Shown one piece after another: positions 43,029 through 50,385 of a stretch of 64,000 bases of DNA. The notes under the pieces are model-generated. The model was not told the DNA's origin. It ran no database searches and was given only the letters and a program-made list of their open reading frames with translations. This DNA is from Brevibacillus laterosporus LMG 15441. GTDB taxonomy: Bacteria; Bacillota; Bacilli; Brevibacillales; Brevibacillaceae. A program made the translations under genes and the position numbers. How positions within the stretch are numbered: position 1 is the stretch's first letter; each line of letters starts with the position of its first letter. The stretch is taken from NCBI RefSeq assembly GCF_000219535.2, contig NZ_CP007806.1, positions 2,204,501 to 2,268,500 of the forward strand, in the 5' to 3' direction.

Positions 43029-43270
43029 AAATAAAATGCAAGGATCTATATGAAGCTTTACAGCATACTCATAAGTCTCTAATGGACATGGGTTTAGATA
43101 TCGCAAACATTGGTTGTGGTACAGCTAATTGCTTAGTTACTTATGAGCAGCTAAGGATAAAAGAGAGTAATATGGAGCTCTATAATGCCGACGTATCTTT
43201 GAAGGAAGTAGACCTTGATGATATACAGAAACAAATAGCTGCTTGCATGCGAGAGTGTGTAGACTTTTGA
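43025..43270 (+). CDS. Small protein, unknown, last of the small-gene string
   Basis: 81 residues, start overlapping the previous stop. Contains four cysteines (NIGCGTANCLV, IAACMRECVDF) but no clear metal-binding pattern. A strong terminator follows directly, closing the transcript that begins before the metalloprotease gene. Confidence 0.45.
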   Translation: MKIKCKDLYEALQHTHKSLMDMGLDIANIGCGTANCLVTYEQLRIKESNMELYNADVSLKEVDLDDIQKQIAACMRECVDF

Positions 43271-43296
43271 GACGGGAATACTCCCGTCTTTTTTGT
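43271..43296 (+). terminator. Intrinsic terminator ending small-gene string
   Basis: GACGGGA and TCCCGTC arms with a four-base loop, followed by TTTTTTG. The hairpin begins at the stop codon of the preceding gene. Confidence 0.85.
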
Positions 43297-43375
43297 TTTG
43301 ATATTTGGTAGTAGGAGAACTGGTAGGGAGAATGCCTATTTGTAAGAATAGAAGGAATCACAGATGTTATTTTAA

Positions 43376-43415
43376 TCGCAACGATCCAAGAGGGTAACAC
43401 GACAACTATAGTATG
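43376..43415 (+). promoter_or_regulatory. Class B (ECF-type) promoter, copy 4
   Basis: CGCAAC (43377-43382), 17 bases, CGAC (43400-43403), then AACTATAG. It lies between a terminator and the transglycosylase start at 43441, giving a leader of about 25 bases. Confidence 0.6.
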
Positions 43416-43440
43416 ACATTCTCAGGTAAAGGATGGTTGC

Positions 43441-44052
43441 ATGATAATTGGAATGAAATCCATCATCGTAATACTGCTGACGATAACAGAGCTATCATCT
43501 ATAAATCTGTTCTCCCAATTAGACAATCTCTCAGCAGGTCAAAAGAACACGGTTTCGTTTGCTACAACAGCTTCCATTTTTACTCAACAAAAACAAATGC
43601 AGGGGACGATCATACACCATATGATCTCTAAAAATATTTCCATCACAGAGGCAACAAAATTATCCAACTATATTCTTACTTTTTCGGAAAAGTACAACGT
43701 AGATCCTTTTCTAATCGTAGCAATAATCGAGGTCGAAAGCTATTATCATCCCAATCGGATTGGCAAGCATAAAGATACGGGCCTTATGCAAATCTTACCT
43801 TCTACACAAAAATATATGGGTATAAAAGGAGAGCTTACAGACCCGGAAGTGAATATTCATGTTGGCTGCAAGTATCTGGCCTATACGCAAAGCAGATTCG
43901 GACCAGAGCTGGGGATTATTGCTTATAACCAGGGAGAGGGAAATGTCGTACGTGGAACATTTAAAACAACCTACCTGATGAAAGTGAAAAAGGTCTGGTC
44001 AGCCATTAAAAATAACGTATCTTATAAAAAATATGGGGACTGTAAAATGTAA
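43441..44052 (+). CDS. Lytic transglycosylase (SLT family)
   Basis: 203 residues after AAAGGATGG. A hydrophobic N-terminal segment (residues about 4-22, GMKSIIVILLTITELSSINLF) could be a signal or anchor. Residues about 80-195 form an SLT domain: VAIIEVESYYHPN carries the catalytic Glu of the E-S motif, then TGLMQILPST (GLMQ-P), NIHVGCKYLAYTQ and IIAYNQGEGNV (AYN-G motif). The enzyme cleaves peptidoglycan glycan strands with formation of 1,6-anhydro ends. It is preceded by an ECF-type promoter and may act in lysis, particle release or wall passage. It is distant from the holin-like gene and under another promoter class. Confidence 0.8.
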   Translation: MIIGMKSIIVILLTITELSSINLFSQLDNLSAGQKNTVSFATTASIFTQQKQMQGTIIHHMISKNISITEATKLSNYILTFSEKYNVDPFLIVAIIEVESYYHPNRIGKHKDTGLMQILPSTQKYMGIKGELTDPEVNIHVGCKYLAYTQSRFGPELGIIAYNQGEGNVVRGTFKTTYLMKVKKVWSAIKNNVSYKKYGDCKM

Positions 44053-44068
44053 TGATAGAAAGGAATAT

Positions 44069-44146
44069 AATGCACTCTTTACCGCAAACATTGGAATAAT
44101 CCTTGAGGGGACATATCCAAGTGACCAGTAGGGAGTGTATTTTTTA
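44069..44146 (+). terminator. Possible terminator after transglycosylase gene
   Basis: ATGCACTCTT pairs across a long loop with GGGAGTGTAT, followed by TTTTTTAT. The loop is large, so confidence is low. Confidence 0.35.
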
Positions 44147-44169
44147 TCGCCAAAAATGCCGGTCATATC

Positions 44170-44207
44170 TGCATCTTTTCGTTAGGATAGCTCGACTATT
44201 ATAGGGA
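44170..44207 (+). promoter_or_regulatory. Class B (ECF-type) promoter, copy 5, upstream of second sigma gene
   Basis: TGCATC (44170-44175), 17 bases, CGAC (44193-44196), then TATTATAG. It matches copy 3 in the -35 box and TTTTC after it. The leader to the sigma gene start is about 30 bases. Confidence 0.65.
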
Positions 44208-44234
44208 GAAGGGAAAAGAAAGAGATGACTAGGA

Positions 44235-45287
44235 GTGAACGAAAGCTTGTTAAGTCAACGATACCTCCGTTTACGGAAAGAAAGCATAAAAGATATGCAC
44301 AATATAGACCTTATTCATGCCTGTAAAGAAGATAAAGAGCTGTTAGGAGAGTTTTTGGAAGAAAACAAGGAGTTTCTTTTCTCGATTATCAAACACTATA
44401 AAGGTAACGTTGAGGAATTGTGCTTTAAGTTTCGAGTAACAGAAGAAGAATTGCTTCAGCATGCTTATATTGGTGTTATTAGTGCTCTACAGGAGTTTGA
44501 TTTTCATCGAGGATTCAAGTTTACAACCTTTGTGGTTAGACCGATAATCTGGGAGATCAATCAACTGCTTTATAACGATTCACGATTTGTAAGATTAAGC
44601 AGGGGAGCTGTAGAACAGATTAAGCGTATGATCGCTATTGAGGAAAAGCTAGGATATCGACCAAGCGAAGAGGAAATGGCTAAGCTGCTTGCTATACCGG
44701 TAGAAAGGTATAAGGAAATAGCCCGATTTAGTGATGAAATTGAACATTATCACGCGTATGAGAACTTCGAGATGATTGATCATAATTGCAGTAATATTGA
44801 AGAGCATGTAGTGGATAAGGTTTATGTAGAACATTTACTGGGAAGCTCAATTTGCAATGATTTTGAGAAAACAATTATGAAGCTTATCATGGAAGGTATA
44901 AATAATACTCAAATAGCCGAACGTCTTCAGGTCTATCCTATGACGATTAACAGAGCAATCATGCGTATTAGGAATAAAGTTCTGAATTTTCAATCGAACA
45001 AAACGGACCTGCAACAGCATGTCACCTCTAAATATGATCGGGAAATCAAACTTATTGAAGAGGAAAGTAGATTGCGCAACAAACTTATGTGTGTTAGCGA
45101 AATAGCAGAGCTCTTAAAGAAATCAGGATTTAACAGGCCTGCTTATTCGAATCGAATTTTATACTACATTCGGCAAAAGGTAAGTAAAAAGTGGCAGGAT
45201 CAGCCTGCTAATGCTGGAAAGCCCGGGCAGAAGGCTAATTCTGTTAGAGATGTACAGCAATTGAACCCCAAACAAAACGCAAGGTAA
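44235..45287 (+). CDS. Sigma-70 family RNA polymerase sigma factor, phage-type
   Basis: 350 residues. GTG 44235 is the first start, but AGGAG abuts it, so TTG 44247 is also possible. Residues about 20-110 hold region 2 (LIHACKEDKELLGEFLEENKEFLF, EELLQHAYIGVISALQEFDFHRGFKFTTFVVRPIIWEI, matching the D-L-x-Q-x-G-x-x-G-L-x-x-A and F-x-T-x-A patterns). Residues about 120-160 look like region 3 (LGYRPSEEEMAKLLAIPVERYKEI). Residues about 205-255 form region 4 with its helix-turn-helix (NNTQIAERLQVYPMTINRAIMRIRNKV). A further 95 residues, containing a second helix-turn-helix-like stretch (CVSEIAELLKKSGFNRPAYSNRILYYI), are unusual. An ECF-type promoter precedes it, so it would act second in a cascade. 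Confidence 0.75.
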   Translation: MNESLLSQRYLRLRKESIKDMHNIDLIHACKEDKELLGEFLEENKEFLFSIIKHYKGNVEELCFKFRVTEEELLQHAYIGVISALQEFDFHRGFKFTTFVVRPIIWEINQLLYNDSRFVRLSRGAVEQIKRMIAIEEKLGYRPSEEEMAKLLAIPVERYKEIARFSDEIEHYHAYENFEMIDHNCSNIEEHVVDKVYVEHLLGSSICNDFEKTIMKLIMEGINNTQIAERLQVYPMTINRAIMRIRNKVLNFQSNKTDLQQHVTSKYDREIKLIEEESRLRNKLMCVSEIAELLKKSGFNRPAYSNRILYYIRQKVSKKWQDQPANAGKPGQKANSVRDVQQLNPKQNAR

Positions 45288-45300
45288 TGGTGAATGGACG

Positions 45301-45564
45301 ATGGAATTAACATTTTACTATCGCTCGTCTTGTAGTTCATGTAGGAAATTATCAGCGACCTTAGATCAAATTATTGAGGAAAGGAAGCTTGCGATGCGTT
45401 CGATATGTGCTGAAAAGGAAGATACACTGGGAATTATGTATGTGCCACTCGTGATTATATCCTACCGCGGCTCTGAGGTAGGCAGATTTACAAGCGCTTT
45501 GAGCAAATCTGTCATTGATAATTACTTGGATGAACTTCAGCAATATATAGATGACTACCTGTAA
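45301..45564 (+). CDS. Thioredoxin/Spx-fold small protein
   Basis: 87 residues, 13 bases after the sigma gene and probably in its transcript. YYRSSCSSCRKL places a CxxC after the first beta strand, as in glutaredoxin, ArsC and Spx (CTSCRK). A cis-proline-like VPLVII and GSEVGRFTSAL follow, as in thioredoxins. Spx itself binds RNA polymerase alpha and redirects transcription. This protein is much shorter (Spx is about 130 aa), so a redox protein is the safer call. Its link to a sigma gene makes an RNA-polymerase-modifying role worth testing. It is the last gene that looks like part of the phage element. Confidence 0.5.
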   Translation: MELTFYYRSSCSSCRKLSATLDQIIEERKLAMRSICAEKEDTLGIMYVPLVIISYRGSEVGRFTSALSKSVIDNYLDELQQYIDDYL

Positions 45565-45620
45565 AGAAACAAAATGATCGAAGAGATGGTCAAATGGACA
45601 AAAATTCGTTACAATATAAA

Positions 45621-45635
45621 TGAGAATTATTATCA
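45621..45635 (+). promoter_or_regulatory. Fur box upstream of AraC-type regulator
   Basis: TGAGAAT-T-ATTATCA matches the 7-1-7 Fur consensus TGATAAT-N-ATTATCA at 13 of 14 positions. It directly overlaps or follows a likely -10 element (TACAATATAAA), so iron-loaded Fur would block transcription. Confidence 0.75.
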
Positions 45636-45700
45636 TAATTAGATTTTACAACTATGGAGAAGCAAATGAGGAAAAGTAACACAACCGGAGTGATGGACAA

Positions 45701-46687
45701 ATGAGCAACATTGGCTTTCACCAGAACTTTAATCTATTCTTTGACGAGCTTGGGTTGGCTCGACAAAATGTAGATCGTACAGAGCGGATGACGCTACATT
45801 CTTCAATTGGAGAGGGCTCTATCCGTCGCTTTGTCCCGCGTCCGGATATGGAGGTTGTGATTTCTGATTACACCTTCCATGACAAGCATGCAATGAGTTT
45901 TGCCCCGAGAGAAGAAATGGTTGAGCTGAGTTATTGCTTTCAAGGAGCAAGAGAGGTTAGTCTTCAGGGCGTTCGTCAGGAAATTGTTTCAGGAACTTGT
46001 ACATTACAATTTATGAAACAGGAGCAAACTCGTTTTGAGTTTATGGGAAAGCAGCCCTTTTATATGCTTGGTATTGGTATTCCAGTTTCTAGCTTTCATC
46101 ATTTTATGGAAGAGGCAGATGGTACTAGATCGGTTTATTTTTCGGATATCTTGGGAAAACGCTCTTTCCGGGCTTTTCAACAAACGATCGATCCCCCCTC
46201 CTCGATTATCCTGCAACGCTTGATAAAGCTAGTAGATTCACCAAGAACGCGAAAATTCGAGATAGAATGCACGATCATGGAAATTCTGTCTACAGCCTTC
46301 CGAACCTTTTTACTAGATAGGAATTCAGAATCGACTCAGCTTACCAAGGATGATATGGGAAAAATTCGCCAAGCTCGTGCGATCATGCTCGAATGTATGG
46401 CAGAGCCGCCAACATTAATCGAATTGTCTCGAATGATCGGACTTAATGACTATAAGTTAAAAAACGGCTTTAAGGAAATGTACGGGACTACAGTATTTGG
46501 ATATTTACGGAATAAACGAATGGAAACGGCGCTTTTATTACTGCAAGGCGGCAAAATGAATGTGAACGAAGTATCGTGCGCAGTCGGGTACTCTAACCCT
46601 AGTTATTTTGCAGAAGCTTTTCGGGAAAGGTATGGTGTTAACCCTAGTGAGTTGGTTCGCCGTTCCGTTTCCTCTTACCGCGAGTGA
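45701..46687 (+). CDS. AraC-family transcriptional regulator, iron/siderophore type
   Basis: 328 residues. The N-terminal 220 residues are a sensor domain resembling siderophore-responsive AraC regulators of the PchR type. The C-terminal 95 residues are a double helix-turn-helix (LIELSRMIGLNDYKLKNGFKEMYGTTVFGYL and VNEVSCAVGYSNPSYFAEAFRERYGVNPSEL), the AraC signature. A Fur box lies before the gene, and a siderophore-binding lipoprotein gene and an MFS gene follow. It therefore probably activates siderophore uptake when the siderophore is bound. This is host-type DNA and likely marks the end of the phage element. Confidence 0.75.
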   Translation: MSNIGFHQNFNLFFDELGLARQNVDRTERMTLHSSIGEGSIRRFVPRPDMEVVISDYTFHDKHAMSFAPREEMVELSYCFQGAREVSLQGVRQEIVSGTCTLQFMKQEQTRFEFMGKQPFYMLGIGIPVSSFHHFMEEADGTRSVYFSDILGKRSFRAFQQTIDPPSSIILQRLIKLVDSPRTRKFEIECTIMEILSTAFRTFLLDRNSESTQLTKDDMGKIRQARAIMLECMAEPPTLIELSRMIGLNDYKLKNGFKEMYGTTVFGYLRNKRMETALLLLQGGKMNVNEVSCAVGYSNPSYFAEAFRERYGVNPSELVRRSVSSYRE

Positions 46688-46758
46688 AAATAAGATTCAC
46701 AGGCATAGCAATCCACTGTCATATTGGCTGATAAAAAAACATAAGGATTTTTTCACCT

Positions 46759-46786
46759 AAACTGCCTGATAAGGGCAGTTTTTTTA
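46759..46786 (+). terminator. Intrinsic terminator after AraC-type gene
   Basis: AAACTGCC and GGGCAGTTT arms with a six-base loop and a T run. Confidence 0.85.
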
Positions 46787-46946
46787 TTGCTTTTGGATTG
46801 GCGAATCGCTGGACAAGTGCAGATATGTAGAATGAAAGCCTTCACACAGGTTATGAAATGATAGATTGATAAATATCCCGCTAACCGCAATCTCATTTCC
46901 TCTACTGGTAGATATCAGGCGAACCCGCATTATAAGATGTATGCAT

Positions 46947-46961
46947 TGATAATTAATCTCA
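46947..46961 (+). promoter_or_regulatory. Probable Fur box upstream of siderophore-binding protein
   Basis: TGATAAT-T-AATCTCA matches the 7-1-7 Fur consensus at 12 of 14 positions, about 70 bases before the lipoprotein start. Confidence 0.5.
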
Positions 46962-47031
46962 TTTGCCAAGTTGTTAGGGTAATGAAACAAAACCGCCCAA
47001 GGAAGCGGTAAAAAAGGAGAAGCAGAAGAAG

Positions 47032-48003
47032 ATGCAGATAACAAAGATACTGACTATTATCGTAGGGGTGGCTATGCTACTGCTAGCTACAGGATGCACA
47101 GGAGCAGGCAAACCGAATACGGGAGTAACGGAAGAACAAACAACAGCTACCACAGCTAACGAAAAATCATCCTCCCATTCCTTCCCAAAAACAATGAAAC
47201 ACATGAAGGGAGAAACCGTTATACAGAATAAGCCAGTTAAAATTGCTACGCCATACATTGCTTTTGTAGACTATTTAGCTGTTCTGGATGAATATCCTTA
47301 TGCCGCATCAGGGATTTCAACCATTGAACAAAACTTTCCTAATCTTAGTAAACGTATAGCAGGGAAAGCTATCATAGACCTTGGCTTAGAGGCAAATATG
47401 GAAAAATTACTAAGCGCGAAACCAGATTTGATCATTGCAGCGGATGACATGATTGGCCAGTATGAACAATTAAGTCAGATTGCTCCAACTGTTATTTTTC
47501 CTCAAGCAGGTGATTGGCGAGAGACATTAGAGCAGATCGCTGCTGTAATTGGGAAAGAGGATGCAGCGACGAAGATATTAGCAGATTTTGACCAAAAGTC
47601 AGCAGACTACAAAAAGAAGCTGGCTTTTAGAAGCCAAGAGTCTGTGCTATTTACCATGTCACGAAGCAAGGATCAATTTGTAACCTGGGAGGAAAAACGC
47701 TTCGAGCCTTTTTATAAGGGATTAGGGCTAAAACCGGTGCCAGGAGCAAAAAAAGGTGGTCAATTGTCATTGGAGAGCTTGGCCCAACTAAATCCGGATC
47801 ATCTGTTTGTGATTAATAATTGGCAAGATCCAATTGCGGGGGGAGTCAAGGAAGCGTTGAAAGATAATCAGGTATGGAACAGTTTGAAGGCAGTCAAAAA
47901 CAAGCAGGTGTATTTTTTAGAGGACCCTTCACTACCTGGACCGATGGCGTTAGCTAAAATTGACGGTTTGGAACAAATTATGCAAGCAATGGGGAAAAAA
48001 TAA
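47032..48003 (+). CDS. Siderophore-binding lipoprotein of an ABC transporter
   Basis: 323 residues after AAAAAAGGAG. Residues 1-22 are a lipoprotein signal with lipobox LATGC (Cys at about 22), followed by a polar linker (Thr/Glu rich). The mature protein is a class III periplasmic-binding-type fold, as in FeuA, YfiY and FecB: VKIATPYIAFVDYLAVLDEYPYAASG, LGLEANMEKLLSAKPDLIIAADDMIGQYEQLSQIAPTVIF, LSLESLAQLNPDHLFVINNW. It would be anchored on the outer face of the membrane and pass ferric siderophores to a permease. No permease or ATPase gene is adjacent, so it must use partners elsewhere or the neighbouring MFS protein. Fur-type control is suggested upstream. Confidence 0.8.
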   Translation: MQITKILTIIVGVAMLLLATGCTGAGKPNTGVTEEQTTATTANEKSSSHSFPKTMKHMKGETVIQNKPVKIATPYIAFVDYLAVLDEYPYAASGISTIEQNFPNLSKRIAGKAIIDLGLEANMEKLLSAKPDLIIAADDMIGQYEQLSQIAPTVIFPQAGDWRETLEQIAAVIGKEDAATKILADFDQKSADYKKKLAFRSQESVLFTMSRSKDQFVTWEEKRFEPFYKGLGLKPVPGAKKGGQLSLESLAQLNPDHLFVINNWQDPIAGGVKEALKDNQVWNSLKAVKNKQVYFLEDPSLPGPMALAKIDGLEQIMQAMGKK

Positions 48004-48050
48004 GAAGCGTAAAGGGAAAATAATCTAACAAATAATAGAAAAGGGGATGT

Positions 48051-49235
48051 ATGATGAAATTGAGATTCGCGGTTATGTTCTTAATTGTGCTAGCTGGCAT
48101 GATTTCAATAGCCGCCTTTAACCCGGTCATTGGTCCTCTTTCACGCAATTTAGGACTAAGCGAGGTTCAATCAGGTTGCTTGGTTTCGATCACAGGAATT
48201 TGTTGGTTACTAGGTGGTTACTATTGGGAACGAAGACCAGCCAAAAGTAGAAAAAAATTACTAGCTTCTATTATGTTTGTCTATTTAGTTACCCTAATCG
48301 TATTTGCTTTGCTCGCGGACAATGCCAAGAGTAATATGCTGGGTGCTGGTTCCGCTAGTTTATTTTGGATATTTTTGATTTTACGAGCCATTGCAGGCTT
48401 TTTCTTTGGGGGTATTCCTGCTAAAGCTCAAGCATATGTAATGGGCTGGACAACGCAGGAAACACGCACATGGGGGATGGCACTATTCGGTGCGGCAAAT
48501 GGTCTTGGTTTCGTGCTGGGACCAGCGATGAGTGGCGGATTAGCAGTGATTAGTCTGACCGTACCGATGTATGGGGTAGCTATTCTTATGTTGGTGATTA
48601 CCGTTATTTTCCTGTTAACCATTCCAGATGAACAGGAAAGTGAGATTCGTCGAACAACAGCCACGATCTCCCCAAATGATTCACGAATCCGCCTTTATCT
48701 GTGGATTGGATTTATTTTATCTACTGCACTTAATATCGTCCAGGTTACGATTGGATTTTATATCCAAGATACCTTGGGCTACAATGCTCAAAAAGCGACA
48801 CAGCTTATCGGACTTGGGTTAGCTATTTCGGGTATTATGGTTGTTGCTTCTCAAGTTCTCATCAGTAAGTATTTGAAATGGAAACCTGCAAAAGTGCTGC
48901 GAGTAGGTCTTTCATGTGTGACTTTAGGTTTAGTAGGATTTTTGTTGTTCATACGCTTTGCATACATTGATTTTGCTATTTTGGGAATTGGAATAGGGTT
49001 TACCTTATTAGGATATAGCTCGGGAGCTTCCCTAGCTGTTGAGGACCATGAACAAAGAAGTGTTGCCTCCTTTATTGCTGCGCTACAAGGGGGAGGCTCG
49101 TTCTTTGGGCCTGTTATCGGTACGTTGCTGTATACAAGCAATAAGGTGCTACCATTCTCGTTTTGTGTACTTTTGATTTGTTTGTCAGGACTTTCTTTAT
49201 TTAGAAAAAGACATCGTGTAAGGGTTTCTGTATAG
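48051..49235 (+). CDS. MFS transporter, probably siderophore-related
   Basis: 394 residues with about 12 membrane helices; ATG 48051 or ATG 48054 after AAGGGGA. Major facilitator features include FNPVIGPLSRNLGLSEVQSG at the start, and AIAGFFFGGIPAKAQAYVMGWTTQETRTWGMALFGAANGLGFVLGPAMSG, which matches helices 4-5 of drug/proton antiporters (the G-x-x-x-G-P-x-x-G motif C). Such exporters remove drugs or secrete siderophores. The gene lies 47 bases after the siderophore-binding protein and is likely co-transcribed, so siderophore transport fits. A terminator follows. Confidence 0.75.
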   Translation: MMKLRFAVMFLIVLAGMISIAAFNPVIGPLSRNLGLSEVQSGCLVSITGICWLLGGYYWERRPAKSRKKLLASIMFVYLVTLIVFALLADNAKSNMLGAGSASLFWIFLILRAIAGFFFGGIPAKAQAYVMGWTTQETRTWGMALFGAANGLGFVLGPAMSGGLAVISLTVPMYGVAILMLVITVIFLLTIPDEQESEIRRTTATISPNDSRIRLYLWIGFILSTALNIVQVTIGFYIQDTLGYNAQKATQLIGLGLAISGIMVVASQVLISKYLKWKPAKVLRVGLSCVTLGLVGFLLFIRFAYIDFAILGIGIGFTLLGYSSGASLAVEDHEQRSVASFIAALQGGGSFFGPVIGTLLYTSNKVLPFSFCVLLICLSGLSLFRKRHRVRVSV

Positions 49236-49265
49236 CAGGAAAAAAGCGGAAAAATAGATGAATGA

Positions 49266-49310
49266 ACTTCGGGAGCGTAAAGATTTACTGGCTCTCGGAG
49301 TTTTTTTTGT
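49266..49310 (+). terminator. Intrinsic terminator after MFS gene
   Basis: ACTTCGGGAGC pairs with GCTCTCGGAGT (G-U pairs included), followed by eight Ts. Confidence 0.8.
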
Positions 49311-49518
49311 ATCGGAAAAAATAGTAAAGCTTATTCTTGATTTATGGTATAATTCAAAACATTCAAAATGTAGGTAAGCTTAACTATAGACGATATTCGT
49401 AAAGGGAGGCTTTGTAGGTTAGAGAAAAGTTCAACAACTAGAGAAAGCTGTGTTGAGAGACTGCGCGATAAGGTTCAATTACCCAAATGAACCAATGTAA
49501 TAACAAAGGGGTGGACGT

Positions 49519-50058
49519 ATGCTTCAAATTGTAAAATTGAATAAAGAAGATTACCCTAATGGGAAGGTCATTACATATCAATATCAATCAGATTATTATT
49601 ACGATGTGCGGATGATATCTAGTGAGAGGGGATGGAGTGTAGACCTCAGCGTAGAAAAATTCGAGAAAACGTTTCAAAAAAAGGAGCTTGGCAATCTCTT
49701 TGATGATGATAAAGATGAGCTTGAGTGCTACGCTGCCCTGCGAGATAACAGAGAAGTGGGGATTATCACAATTGCTTATGCAAGCTGGAATCAGAGCTGT
49801 GTTATTTGGGATTTGTATGTAAATGAAGAGTGCAAGAGACAGGGGATAGGCAGAGAATTAATTCGTTTTGCTTGTAAACGAGCCAAGGAACTCAATAGTC
49901 GCATGATTACTCTAGAAACTCAGACTTCTAATCATCCAGCTATTCAATTTTATTTAGCCTGTGGGTTTACGTTTATCGGATTGAATGTCATGAGCTATTC
50001 AAACCAGGACATTGAGAAAAAGGAGGTCAGGATTGAATTGGCCCAATCCTTGAAGTGA
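49519..50058 (+). CDS. GNAT-family N-acetyltransferase
   Basis: 179 residues after AAAGGGGTGG. The acetyl-CoA-binding motif A is visible as LYVNEECKRQGIGRELIRFACKRA (R-Q-G-I-G), followed by TLETQTSNHPAIQFYLACGFTFIG, which is motif B. The N-terminal third is not diagnostic of a substrate. Such enzymes acetylate antibiotics, polyamines or protein N-termini. It stands alone between the iron cluster and the secreted-protein pair. Confidence 0.75.
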   Translation: MLQIVKLNKEDYPNGKVITYQYQSDYYYDVRMISSERGWSVDLSVEKFEKTFQKKELGNLFDDDKDELECYAALRDNREVGIITIAYASWNQSCVIWDLYVNEECKRQGIGRELIRFACKRAKELNSRMITLETQTSNHPAIQFYLACGFTFIGLNVMSYSNQDIEKKEVRIELAQSLK

Positions 50059-50217
50059 ATAATGGAGCAGTGAAGTAAATGGGGGAATAATCCAATAAGA
50101 GAGTCCCCTTTCCATAAAACGTGGTCGAACTTAATTATTGTTAAAAGCGTTCTATATGAAAGGGGAAATAACAAAACCATTGGGATTTATTCTAATCAGG
50201 CATTCAGATTAAAGATT

Positions 50218-50376
50218 TTATTGGCTAAAATAAGCCTTTATTGCTTTATAAACCATGTTAAGAGTTATAGCCAACAATATGACTGCTATTCCTCTTGCTT
50301 TTTTATTTTCCCACACCTTAACCAAAGCATATATACTTGAGGCTAGTATAAGTAAGCAGATAATAATATCTAACAT
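50218..50376 (-). CDS. Two-helix membrane protein, possible immunity protein
   Basis: 52 residues. ATG 50376 (reverse strand) follows AAGGA by about six bases and lies 10 bases after the stop of the secreted-protein gene, so the two form an operon. The sequence has two membrane segments (about 2-18, LDIIICLLILASSIYAL, and about 28-44, RGIAVILLAITLNMVYKA) with a short charged loop (VKVWENKKA). Small two-helix proteins encoded straight after a secreted bacteriocin commonly give self-immunity. There is no sequence match that I can name, so immunity is an inference from context. Confidence 0.5.
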   Translation of the reverse strand: MLDIIICLLILASSIYALVKVWENKKARGIAVILLAITLNMVYKAIKAYFSQ

Positions 50377-50385
50377 AGTTAATCC

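Larger units (their letters stand above)
46688..47031. other. Intergenic region with terminator and weak Fur box
   Basis: Holds the terminator at 46759-46786 and a Fur-box-like site (46947-46961). No gene is evident in 344 bases. Confidence 0.5.
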
